DNA of 64,000 nt from positions 1-64,000 of the forward strand of contig JBILHS010000002.1 in NCBI GenBank assembly GCA_044350425.1, read 5' to 3'. Of this stretch, positions 43,754-52,322 are shown piece after piece; position 1 is the stretch's first letter; each line of letters opens with the position of its first letter. The notes under the pieces were generated by a model that saw only the letters and a list, made by a program, of their open reading frames with translations, was not told the DNA's origin and searched no databases. The stretch is from M3007 sp044350425. Its GTDB lineage: Bacteria; Bacteroidota; Bacteroidia; Chitinophagales; Saprospiraceae. The position numbers and the translations under genes were made by a program.

Positions 43754-46651
43754 TTATTCTGCAATAATCAACTTTTTTGTCCAAATTTTGCCGTTTTCTG
43801 TGGTGATTTGGAGAAAATGGTTGCCTTTGCTTTGTTGTGTCAAACGAATGGTTAGAGGGCCTGCATTTGGAATCTCATGTTTTTGTCTGTACACTAATTG
43901 CCCGGCATTGTCGAGAAGTTCTATCCAGGCGGGCTTTCCTGCCTCGCTTTCCAAAGTCAGATTGACATATCCATGCGCTGGATTTGGCCAAATGGCAAAG
44001 TCATTTGCTTGCAAAAGTGGCGCAATCGTGCTGACAACTAGCGAGTCTTCCAATACCATTACCCAAGGCTCCTGACCAATGATTCCATCATTCATGGAAA
44101 AAAAGAGTCGGTTTCCATTGAAGTATGCGTTTTCAACGATTGGAACAAAATAGTCTTTTACCGTTGCCAGTGCAGCAACCCTAAATGTGCCATCCCAAGT
44201 GCCATTGGTAGCCCACCACGAAACCTCCGTTCCATCATTTGCTGTGAAAAGCCAAAGATCGTCGTTGTAACGCACAAAATTCCCCGGGTTTGAACCGCCA
44301 GATGGATTCAGGTCGCGCAGTTGATAGGTGCCAGCGCTTGTGCCATCACTTGTCCATAATTCCACGTCGTCTGCTTTCAACCCTGCGCCAAAAATGGTTT
44401 TTTCGTGGAGTGATTGAAGGTAGCTGTACTTATTCCAAGGATTGTAGTTTGGATTTCCGACAATCCCTTGAAACGTTTGTAATACCGTTGGCGTACCATT
44501 TTCTATGACCCAGAAGGGGTAATGTAGGCTGTCTGTCGGGTTATAGGTTTTGGACCCTAAAACAAACAATTTGCCGTCGGCAATTGCCAAACCGGCAAAA
44601 TCGTCATTAAAATAACCGTCAAAATAAACGCTGGGAAAACCTTGGACAAACAAGCTTCTGGAATAAGGATTAATTCCATAGGTACTAAATGCAAGTCTGT
44701 TTTGCACTTCTCTTAAAAAAATGGTAGAACCCGTTACCATAGAGTCAATTTTTTGGGTTCCAGCAGTACTTCCATCGCTCACCCACAGATATTGGGGTTG
44801 GTTGGCAGCATAAATGCGTTGCAAAAAATACAAACTGTCACCTACGGGTTGTATGTCATAAAAAGTTGAATTGATTGGAGCTGGGAGCAATTCATAAGTG
44901 CCAGCTAAGGTTCCATCCGAGCGCCAGAGACTTTGTCCTCCGTTGCAAAGGAAGTAAAGATTGTTCCCTGGCCCATTACCCCAGAAGCCTGCATAAGGTA
45001 AGGGAAGATTGATTTGGCTTACTGATCCGTTTGCGTCGATCACCTTCAGGGTCGTATCATTTGAAAACCAGAGTATGTTGCCATTAGCGGGCATTGGCGT
45101 GCCAAATTCTAAATTATTGTAGCCACCCGTAGAATCTACTCTTGTGATGCCAAAGGGGACGACAGGCTCTGTTTGCCAAATCCCATTAAGGCGATTGTCA
45201 TGGGCGCGGAAGAATACGGCGTCGTTTGGACCTGACACAAAGCTGGTTGGATCAGAACCTGCCAAGTGCTCTTCTAGTTTACCCTTTACCGGATAAGTAC
45301 CTTGTTCAGTGCCATCGCTTCGATACGGAAAACCTGGGATGTCCGGGCCAGAAAACGGGCTATAAAAAAGAACGGTCGAATCAGTCGCTTCCCCCCTGCC
45401 GAAGTATAGGTAATCCTCCAAAACACCCAGGGATTTGGTCAATTTTGTTCCCGAAATGGTGCCGTCGCTCGACCACAATTCTATATCGTTTGTCACCTTG
45501 TTTTGTGCGAGGAAAAAGAATAATTGATTGGAAGAAGCAAGTGTTTGTGGAGCAGAGGAGTTGCCAAGCGATTTGACTATTTCTGTGCCCATTGCGGTTC
45601 CATCGCTTTTCCAAAGTTCATATTCTGTGGTCGAATCGTTCTTGCAAAAAAAGAAAAATGATCCGTTCAATATGGATTTAACCGTTTCATTGTTGTAAAA
45701 GGATAAAAAGAAGTCCGTGTTTGTAGGAAGGTTCAGCAATAGTTCAGTACCGTTGGGCGTGCCATCGGTAGCTGCCCATTTTACTTTGGAGTTCTGAGTA
45801 TCTAAGCTTAAGTAAACGTATTTCCCATCCAGAAAAAACGCCTCGAATCGATCTTGGGCTGCATAACTGGAAGGCACGTCAGTCAATTTCATCGTACCTG
45901 GGACTGTTCCATCGCTCACCCAAAATTCGGTATCGCCTGTTGATTTTCGTACTAAGAAATAAACCTTATTGCCAATGGTTCTCAAGGAATTGGCTTGTAT
46001 ACTTTGGTTGTTGGGTGTAATTTGTAGGAGTTTGAAGGTCCCGGCTGCTGTACCATCGCTGCGCCACAGCTGATATCCTCCGCCACGGTAGTAAACGAGA
46101 TCGTCGGCTTTAGTCAGTTCGATGGGGAATGTGCCTCCGATGCCTGGGGTGCCGTCAAGGACCAAGGCTCCACTGCCTGCGGAATCCTTTGCGCACCAAA
46201 GTTCATACCCGTGTATATCATCCCAATTGGGATAAAAAACTTTGTCGTTCAAAGCGGCTATCGTCGGGACATTATTTTGGGTATTGGTTGTCAGATCGTC
46301 AATTAGGAAGCTTACACCTGGATTGCCTCCATATTTATACAAGGAATATTTTTTCACATCGTATTGCGAAATAAAATAGAATCCATCAGGTGTCTCAGCA
46401 GGCGGTCTTACAGTGCTGCCCGAAGAACTGATCATTTTTGCATCCGTACCATCGTAGTTCCAAAACCCATAGCCTTGGTCTAGCGTGAGCCCGTAGAAAA
46501 GGATTTTGTCGTGTACCGTATAAAAACGCGTACTTAGGTATTCAAATGGATAAGCTAATGGCCGATTAATATCTTGAAGTGATTGAAGTGTTTGGCTGTT
46601 TGCGCAAATGTTTAGAAATGCAATGAATGTTGGAATCAATAGGTATTTCAT
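43754..46651 (-). CDS. Secreted ELWxSDGT-repeat protein with T9SS sorting domain
   Basis: 965 residues from the ATG at 46651 (MKYLLIPTFIAFLNICANSQ), which opens the signal peptide. The body consists of ~15 repeats of the type 'ELW.SDGT..GT' (for example YELWKSDGTAMGTEIVKSLG, DIELWSSDGTISGTKLTKSL, DVELWTSDGTSAGTYQLRDL), spaced about 45-60 residues apart, as in hyalin/ELP-repeat beta-propellers. The last ~75 residues are a T9SS type A sorting domain (DFAIWPNPAHGYVNLTLESE ... NHFLQITTENGKIWTKKLII). No enzyme motif seen; probably a surface binding protein. It lies 81 bases after the GH31 glucosidase gene on the same strand. Confidence 0.85.
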   Translation of the reverse strand: MKYLLIPTFIAFLNICANSQTLQSLQDINRPLAYPFEYLSTRFYTVHDKILFYGLTLDQGYGFWNYDGTDAKMISSSGSTVRPPAETPDGFYFISQYDVKKYSLYKYGGNPGVSFLIDDLTTNTQNNVPTIAALNDKVFYPNWDDIHGYELWCAKDSAGSGALVLDGTPGIGGTFPIELTKADDLVYYRGGGYQLWRSDGTAAGTFKLLQITPNNQSIQANSLRTIGNKVYFLVRKSTGDTEFWVSDGTVPGTMKLTDVPSSYAAQDRFEAFFLDGKYVYLSLDTQNSKVKWAATDGTPNGTELLLNLPTNTDFFLSFYNNETVKSILNGSFFFFCKNDSTTEYELWKSDGTAMGTEIVKSLGNSSAPQTLASSNQLFFFLAQNKVTNDIELWSSDGTISGTKLTKSLGVLEDYLYFGRGEATDSTVLFYSPFSGPDIPGFPYRSDGTEQGTYPVKGKLEEHLAGSDPTSFVSGPNDAVFFRAHDNRLNGIWQTEPVVPFGITRVDSTGGYNNLEFGTPMPANGNILWFSNDTTLKVIDANGSVSQINLPLPYAGFWGNGPGNNLYFLCNGGQSLWRSDGTLAGTYELLPAPINSTFYDIQPVGDSLYFLQRIYAANQPQYLWVSDGSTAGTQKIDSMVTGSTIFLREVQNRLAFSTYGINPYSRSLFVQGFPSVYFDGYFNDDFAGLAIADGKLFVLGSKTYNPTDSLHYPFWVIENGTPTVLQTFQGIVGNPNYNPWNKYSYLQSLHEKTIFGAGLKADDVELWTSDGTSAGTYQLRDLNPSGGSNPGNFVRYNDDLWLFTANDGTEVSWWATNGTWDGTFRVAALATVKDYFVPIVENAYFNGNRLFFSMNDGIIGQEPWVMVLEDSLVVSTIAPLLQANDFAIWPNPAHGYVNLTLESEAGKPAWIELLDNAGQLVYRQKHEIPNAGPLTIRLTQQSKGNHFLQITTENGKIWTKKLIIAE

Positions 46652-46732
46652 AAAAAATATGGTGTATGGTATATTTGTAATTATTCGGGTATGTTCCAAA
46701 TTTTCACCTCCTTACAGCCAGCAAAACAAAGT

Positions 46733-49273
46733 TTAACCCTCCCATTCAACTTTTTCAAAATCAGGTTTCAGGTTCAGCGTATACAGCGAACGATCGCGCA
46801 ATTTGATCTCTTTAATAGGTATCTCCACACCATCTGCCGCACATTTTTTGACATAAGTCGGAAAGCCAACCAGGTATATTTTTACCTTTTTGTAACCCGG
46901 GTTAAATGTTCCTTCTTTTCGCTGCCGCAAAGAAAACGTCCCGTTTTTACCCTCCGTTTCAAGGATTTTAAGGCTGAAATTCCCCTCCTGATATCCATAG
47001 CCTTCTCCTTCATCTTCATATAAATGGCTGGTTTCTAAGCCATTTTTGTAATAAACATACAAGGTTAATTCCTCTACAGCTTCGCCTGTATGCTGCCGGG
47101 TTGGATAAACCGGCAATACAGCACCTTCCCGTACAAAAAACGGGATCTGGTCCGGCATGGTGTTTACAAAGATCTCGCCGTTGCCGGGTTGTCCTGTCCA
47201 GAAATAGTACCAGTTGCCCTTAGGCAAATAAACCCCTTGACGCTGTACTTTGGATTGTACGACCGGACTCACCAGCAAATGTTCCCCAAAAAGAAAATCA
47301 CGCTCAATATCCCATAATTTTGGATCCTGCGCATCTGCAAATGCCAGATGTTTCAATACCGGTGTACCATCCAGGGTATGCAACCACATCGCAGAATAGA
47401 GACAAGGTAAAAGACAGTACCGAAGTTCGATGGCTTTTTTCGCCAAATCGGTCCATTTATCCCCGAAAGACCAGGGTTCCTGGTCTGAGATGTGCAAAGA
47501 CGGGTCCAGCAATTCGGCTTCTTCAGCAGGCATGGCATCCCCGGCAGCATGTCTGCCGATGCTGTGTACCCGCATCAGGGGATGAAAAACGCCCAACTGC
47601 AGCCAACGCACAAATAGCTCTCCCTCAGCATTTCCGGCAAATCCTCCGATGTCCGTGCCACAAAATGAAAATCCGGAAATAGCCAGTCGCTGGCACTGAA
47701 TATTGGCAATCTGTAAGTGCTCCCAGTCTGAACAATTGTCGCCCGTCCAGATGGCTGAAAAACGCTGTCCGCCACTGAATGATGCGCGACTAAGCAGGAA
47801 GGGCCGTTTTTCTGGCTGAAGGCTTCTAAAACCTTCCCAGGAAGAGCGGTTCATTTGTTGGCCGTAGATGTTGTGGGCCTTCCGATGACTGCAGGGTAAC
47901 CCATCGTGATCATGCATCACGTGATCCGGCAGGGTTTTATGATTGACATGAAAAACAGCAGGCTCATTCATGTCGTTCCAGAATCCGGCAATGCCAATGT
48001 CCTGATACATTTCGCGATAAAGTTCGCCCCACCATGCGCGCACGGTTGGCTTGGTATAGTCTGGAAAGGCACAGAAGCCCGGCCAAACCGGAGCTTTAGC
48101 CACCACCCCGTCCACGGTTTTGACAAACATGTTTTGCTCCAGCCCATCCCGATAAATGGCATACTGGGGGTCTTCCTTAATGCCAGGGTCGATCATAGTC
48201 ACGGTCTGAAATCCCATTTCCCGCAGATCATCCACCAAAGCCTTTGGATGCGGGAAGGCTTTTTTGTCCCAGGTAAAACACCGATAGGCGTCCATGTAAT
48301 CAATATCGAGATAGATCGCATCACAGGGTATCTGACGGTCCCGGAAACCGGATGCGATCTCCCGCACGTGGCTGTCCGGATGATAACTCCAACGGCATTG
48401 GTGGTAGCCTATAGCCCAATGGGGTGGAAGATCGTGGGTGCCTGTCAGGCGTGCATAGGTGCGGGCGACGTCGTCCAGCCCTGGTCCATGTAAAAAGTAA
48501 TAATTCAGCTCGCCGCCTTCTGCGAAAAAAGTGGTGTCGCCGGAGGCTCCTGAATCAAAGTCAAAATGGGTCCTAAAGCTATTGTCGAGGAATATTCCAT
48601 AGGCAACCCCTTGATTTAGTGCGTAATAGAATGGTATAGCCCGGTAAAGTGGGTCGCTTTCACGGCCAAATGCATAGGAGTCAGAACACCAGTTTTCGAA
48701 TTTTTTACCCGCTAAGTTGGTCCCACAGGCTTTGTCTCCAAGCCCAAAAAACACCTCTTTTTTATGGCATTTTTTCTCCATCCGGAGCTCGCACCAGCCC
48801 TTCAGAATGGTTCTTTTTGCTGAAAATCCGGCGGCATCTTCACAGAGCACCCGATCGTCCTGATCATAAAATTTGAGTTTCAGGTCCGCTTTGAATACCA
48901 CCACCTGTAAGGTTCCGGAATCCAGTAGGTACTCCCCATCGCGTTCTTCCAGCCGAACTACGACCTTTTCCGGATCAAAATCAGGGTCAATGGCATAAGA
49001 GAAGTCAGGTTGAAAAACACCGTCGGGCGAATACCGCAAGCGAAAGATCCCGGCAGCAAGGACGGAAATTCGAAGCATCACCCCATTGTGGCAGACAAAT
49101 TCGTAAGCCCCTTCACGCCAGCGCACATCAGAAACCTCGTTTGGACGAGTCCATTGATATACATCGTCGTACCGTAGGCTGACGCTCGCTTCGGCAAAGT
49201 CGATCTCCTTGGGCGTTGGGGCAGGAGCGGGTAGGGGTTTAGTGATTTCGATGGGCGTTGGTTTGGCTTTCAT
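46733..49273 (-). CDS. Glycoside hydrolase family 31 alpha-glucosidase
   Basis: 846 residues without a signal peptide, so cytosolic. The N-terminal beta domain (~1-250) is followed by the (beta/alpha)8 barrel with the nucleophile motif GFWNDMNEP (Asp near residue 433) and the acid/base region WTGDNCSDWEHL (Asp near 511). Also seen are GYHQCRWSYHPDSHVREIAS and the C-terminal beta domains. GH31 members cleave alpha-1,4/1,6-glucosides or alpha-xylosides; the exact substrate is not determinable. A TACTTTTA element 19 bases upstream may be its promoter. Confidence 0.92.
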   Translation of the reverse strand: MKAKPTPIEITKPLPAPAPTPKEIDFAEASVSLRYDDVYQWTRPNEVSDVRWREGAYEFVCHNGVMLRISVLAAGIFRLRYSPDGVFQPDFSYAIDPDFDPEKVVVRLEERDGEYLLDSGTLQVVVFKADLKLKFYDQDDRVLCEDAAGFSAKRTILKGWCELRMEKKCHKKEVFFGLGDKACGTNLAGKKFENWCSDSYAFGRESDPLYRAIPFYYALNQGVAYGIFLDNSFRTHFDFDSGASGDTTFFAEGGELNYYFLHGPGLDDVARTYARLTGTHDLPPHWAIGYHQCRWSYHPDSHVREIASGFRDRQIPCDAIYLDIDYMDAYRCFTWDKKAFPHPKALVDDLREMGFQTVTMIDPGIKEDPQYAIYRDGLEQNMFVKTVDGVVAKAPVWPGFCAFPDYTKPTVRAWWGELYREMYQDIGIAGFWNDMNEPAVFHVNHKTLPDHVMHDHDGLPCSHRKAHNIYGQQMNRSSWEGFRSLQPEKRPFLLSRASFSGGQRFSAIWTGDNCSDWEHLQIANIQCQRLAISGFSFCGTDIGGFAGNAEGELFVRWLQLGVFHPLMRVHSIGRHAAGDAMPAEEAELLDPSLHISDQEPWSFGDKWTDLAKKAIELRYCLLPCLYSAMWLHTLDGTPVLKHLAFADAQDPKLWDIERDFLFGEHLLVSPVVQSKVQRQGVYLPKGNWYYFWTGQPGNGEIFVNTMPDQIPFFVREGAVLPVYPTRQHTGEAVEELTLYVYYKNGLETSHLYEDEGEGYGYQEGNFSLKILETEGKNGTFSLRQRKEGTFNPGYKKVKIYLVGFPTYVKKCAADGVEIPIKEIKLRDRSLYTLNLKPDFEKVEWEG

Positions 49274-49292
49274 GCGTTGTAAATTTCGGGGC

Positions 49293-49300
49293 TAAAAGTA
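49293..49300 (-). promoter_or_regulatory. Probable -7 element TACTTTTA for the GH31 gene
   Basis: One base off TAnnTTTG on the minus strand, 19 bases before the start codon. Confidence 0.35.
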
Positions 49301-49422
49301 GCCAGAAATCAACACAGGCCGTCACCGAAAAATCGGGACGACCTGTTGCGGATCATTTGCTTCATACGATATGAGCCGCAGGGCTTTGTTGAGCGCATAA
49401 AATTTGCCTAATTGTTCCGTTT

Positions 49423-50757
49423 TTAGAAAAACAAAGTCCCGTAAAGTGAAAAAACAGGGCTGCTTATTTTTCTGGTAGCACTTACCGATTGAATATCTAA
49501 AGTTGGAATGGATGTAATTCTGGTGGATGTTGAATAGCCAGAAATTTTGTTCATCGGCATTTTGGCGGTAAGGCCGAGTTCAAAGGATCTTCCAAGGGTA
49601 AAGCCTATGCCCAGCATTGCATCTGCACTCCAATTGCCCAGTTCTTTGGAACTCAATTTGCTTGCATCGTCTGCCGCGGTTTGATCCGCAAGCTGGAGAA
49701 TGTAACCGCTGGAGAAATTTTGTCTGTCGGCCTTGGTGGAGAAGGTACGGTTAAGTGTCAGGCCACCTAAAACTTTGAGCACACTGGTTGCTTGCCAAAA
49801 TGCAGTAATGGGGAGTTCCAGGCGCTGCAATCGGTTCACAGGAATGAATACATTGCCTGAAAGTGAATCCGTATAAGCCTGATTATTGGCTGTATTAAAG
49901 ACCTCCTGCCCCGTGTTGACATCCACGAAAATTACGTTTCCATCCACTTTGGTTGAATAGTCATTCGATTGGATCGATGCGACAGGACGGTATTTTTCTT
50001 GTGGACTGTGAATGTTGTAGAGGAGTCCGGTTCGGAGGCCCCATTTGCGGGCAAAATTCCAATCCAGGGATAATCCGGTGGAAAATCCATTGATGGTATT
50101 GAACTGTTCTGTGGAGGCAGAGGAGGTTGCTCCGAATGCCCAATGTTTTCGGGTGGTTTTTTTAGCCGGGTTCAAATTTGCCTGCTTGAATAGAATGCCT
50201 GTTGTAGAGTCCGAGTGGCCTTGATATTCAACGGTTTTTGGCTTATAGTAACAAAGATCAAGTGGAAGTTGAGGGGTTGCCATTTGCACTTTGGAAGGAC
50301 TGAGATCTTCTGAAAAGATGGTCTTAATTGGCGAAAGATCTATAGTTTGACCGGGGTTTGTCTTTTCAGCAGTTATACCCTGGCTCCAGGCTTTTACAGC
50401 TCGCTTTTCGGCTTTTGAAAAAGTGCCGTGATCTTGGTCAGCCTGAAGCACACTTTTTTCAGCGGTAATTGGGGGGCTTTTTTGGGTAGGATCATCGGGA
50501 TTTTGAGCAGTTGGCACTGAATTACTGCGATTTGTTTCCGTCAAAACACGGGCCGTCGGCGTTGGCGTATTTGCCTCCTTTTTTTCCGGCGTTACCTGGT
50601 TCGCGCCAAGCCATTGCCAGCCTCCATACACAGCCAGAGGAAGCATAAGCAAACTGACCCACCACCATCCCAATATGCGGCGAGGTTTTACCGGCATTTC
50701 GCGGTCGAGCATTTCACGCATCGCAGCCCAACCCTTATCTGTTGTTTTATCGTTCAT
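49423..50757 (-). CDS. Inner-membrane-anchored protein with porin-like C-terminus, paired with an ECF sigma factor
   Basis: 444 residues. A short cytosolic N-terminus with a WAAMREMLDREMP helix is followed by one membrane helix (ILGWWWVSLLMLPLAVYGGW), a ~120-residue disordered, T/P/N-rich linker, and from about 210 on a region of amphipathic strands (KHWAFGATSSASTEQFNTIN, GLSLDWNFARKWGLRTGLLY, LELPITAFWQATSVLKVLGG, MLGIGFTLGRSFELGLTAKM) that looks like an outer-membrane beta barrel. It follows the ECF sigma gene by 58 bases and is probably its anti-sigma factor or membrane partner. No zinc-finger anti-sigma motif seen. Confidence 0.6.
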   Translation of the reverse strand: MNDKTTDKGWAAMREMLDREMPVKPRRILGWWWVSLLMLPLAVYGGWQWLGANQVTPEKKEANTPTPTARVLTETNRSNSVPTAQNPDDPTQKSPPITAEKSVLQADQDHGTFSKAEKRAVKAWSQGITAEKTNPGQTIDLSPIKTIFSEDLSPSKVQMATPQLPLDLCYYKPKTVEYQGHSDSTTGILFKQANLNPAKKTTRKHWAFGATSSASTEQFNTINGFSTGLSLDWNFARKWGLRTGLLYNIHSPQEKYRPVASIQSNDYSTKVDGNVIFVDVNTGQEVFNTANNQAYTDSLSGNVFIPVNRLQRLELPITAFWQATSVLKVLGGLTLNRTFSTKADRQNFSSGYILQLADQTAADDASKLSSKELGNWSADAMLGIGFTLGRSFELGLTAKMPMNKISGYSTSTRITSIPTLDIQSVSATRKISSPVFSLYGTLFF

Positions 50758-50815
50758 TTATTGAAAAAGAAATGTGGTCAATGGATTTGCCAATAAGTCC
50801 GAGACTATGAAGTGT

Positions 50816-51391
50816 TTAGTTGGTTTTAAGGATAACATTAGAAGCTGGAAATTCTTTCTCCAGTAATATTCTCAATTTTTGTCTTGCAGTACTGAGGTGC
50901 CATTTTGAAGTGCCTTCGCTCATTTGTAGATTTTCTGCGATCTCAGCATGACTGTATCCTTCAATGGCATAAAGCCTGAAAACTTCCTGGGAGGTTGGGG
51001 GTAAGGTTCGAACCGCTTTAAGAATATCGGCTTCGTAAAAGGACTCATGACCACGTTCCGGCACACTCTGATCATGGTCTTCCAGGACCAAAAAATGAAG
51101 ATATCGGGCATTTTCCCGGTAATAGTCGGCCATACAGTGATAAACGAGTCTACGCATCCAGCCTTCAAGGCTTCCTTTGTAAGCAAACGTGTGGATCTTT
51201 TTGAAAACCCGCAACATACCGTTGTTTACAACTTCAATGGCCGTATCCTCATCGCGGGTGTATCGGCGAACCATGCGCAGCATTTCTGGAAAAAAACGGC
51301 GGTACAGTGCCTCTTGGGCACGGCGATCATTGGCGGCACAGCCGTCGACGAGTTCCTGTTCCGTGAAGTTTTTTTTGCCGAATAATGCCAC
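50816..51391 (-). CDS. ECF-type RNA polymerase sigma factor
   Basis: 191 residues, starting with GTG at 51391. Region 2: ALYRRFFPEMLRMVRRYTRD then AIEVVNNGMLRVFKKIHTFA. Region 4: LPPTSQEVFRLYAIEGYSHA and EIAENLQMSEGTSKWHLSTA, the helix-turn-helix for the -35 box. Length and layout are of a Bacteroidota ECF sigma-24-like factor. The gene downstream encodes a one-helix membrane protein that likely controls it. Confidence 0.92.
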   Translation of the reverse strand: MALFGKKNFTEQELVDGCAANDRRAQEALYRRFFPEMLRMVRRYTRDEDTAIEVVNNGMLRVFKKIHTFAYKGSLEGWMRRLVYHCMADYYRENARYLHFLVLEDHDQSVPERGHESFYEADILKAVRTLPPTSQEVFRLYAIEGYSHAEIAENLQMSEGTSKWHLSTARQKLRILLEKEFPASNVILKTN

Positions 51392-51612
51392 CTTAGTTTC
51401 TGGTTTTATGCTGGACTGCCGAGATAAACCAGGAATTTGTTTGCAAATGCCCGCTCATTTAAAAGCAATTCATAAGGCAAAGAAAAGGTGTTGCAAATTG
51501 CCTTCGTGCCTTCTTTGTCCCAAAATTTCCTGTAAGACAGTCGGTTCATCGAAAAAGGTTGGGATGAATGGCCAAAAAAATCAAATCTTTCGCCCTTACT
51601 ATATCCTATCAC

Positions 51613-52257
51613 ATGACAATTCTTGATCAGCCCCAATTCCAAACCCAGCAATTTGTGTACGCATCTTTTGGCGAACGGCTGGTTGCCCGATTGATTGATG
51701 CAGTAATTCTGATCATCCCGTCCATATTTATACCCTTGCTGGTGCCCTGGCTCTACTTTGCTTTGTTGGAGGGCAGTTCCGGCGGCGCAACCGTTGGAAA
51801 ACGCGCCATGGGCATTCGGGTGGTCAGTACGGAAGGCCAACCCATCGGTTTTGGCACGGCCACCGGACGTTTTTTTGGTCAATTCCTGAATCTTTTCACC
51901 CTTTGCTTTGGGTATCTTTTGATGCTTTTTAATGCCAGAAACCAATGTATTCATGATATGATCACCAGTACCGTGGTGGTTAAGGATAATCCTGTTGCGC
52001 AAACCCCACCCACTACCCAGAGGCAAGCACAAAAACGAAGCTGGACCCATAAAGTAAACGACACTGAAACTCATTTTGTGGAAATCAATGCAAAAGGTGG
52101 TCGCCATTGGCATCGGACCAGTACAGGCGAACAAGTCGATGACTTTACTTTATGGCAATTGACTGATGGACTGGTCAACTTTTCCGCAGAATTTGGTCCG
52201 GTGGCGGCTGAAGAAATGAGACTTTTTGCGGAACAGATTTTGAGAAATCAGGCTTAG
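51613..52257 (+). CDS. RDD-family membrane protein
   Basis: 214 residues from the ATG at 51613 (MTILDQPQFQTQQFVYASFG); a start at 51568 would add 15 unconserved residues. RDD signature FGERLVARLIDAVILIIPSI, with a second part GKRAMGIRVVSTEGQPIGFG and two further hydrophobic stretches, then RNQCIHDMITSTVVV. The last ~80 residues form a soluble domain after the membrane part (KVNDTETHFVEINAKGGRHW). RDD proteins act as transporters or membrane scaffolds; no substrate is known here. It runs opposite to the ECF sigma gene. Confidence 0.8.
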   Translation: MTILDQPQFQTQQFVYASFGERLVARLIDAVILIIPSIFIPLLVPWLYFALLEGSSGGATVGKRAMGIRVVSTEGQPIGFGTATGRFFGQFLNLFTLCFGYLLMLFNARNQCIHDMITSTVVVKDNPVAQTPPTTQRQAQKRSWTHKVNDTETHFVEINAKGGRHWHRTSTGEQVDDFTLWQLTDGLVNFSAEFGPVAAEEMRLFAEQILRNQA

Positions 52258-52322
52258 TGCTCAAACTACAAACGTGCAATCGGTTCTAAACCAACGTTGA
52301 TTGTCTTTGAATCCTATTTTAC

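Noticed and set aside
51406..52134. Minus-strand 242-codon open frame opposite the RDD gene
   Set aside because: Antisense to a clearly recognisable RDD protein, with no family resemblance.
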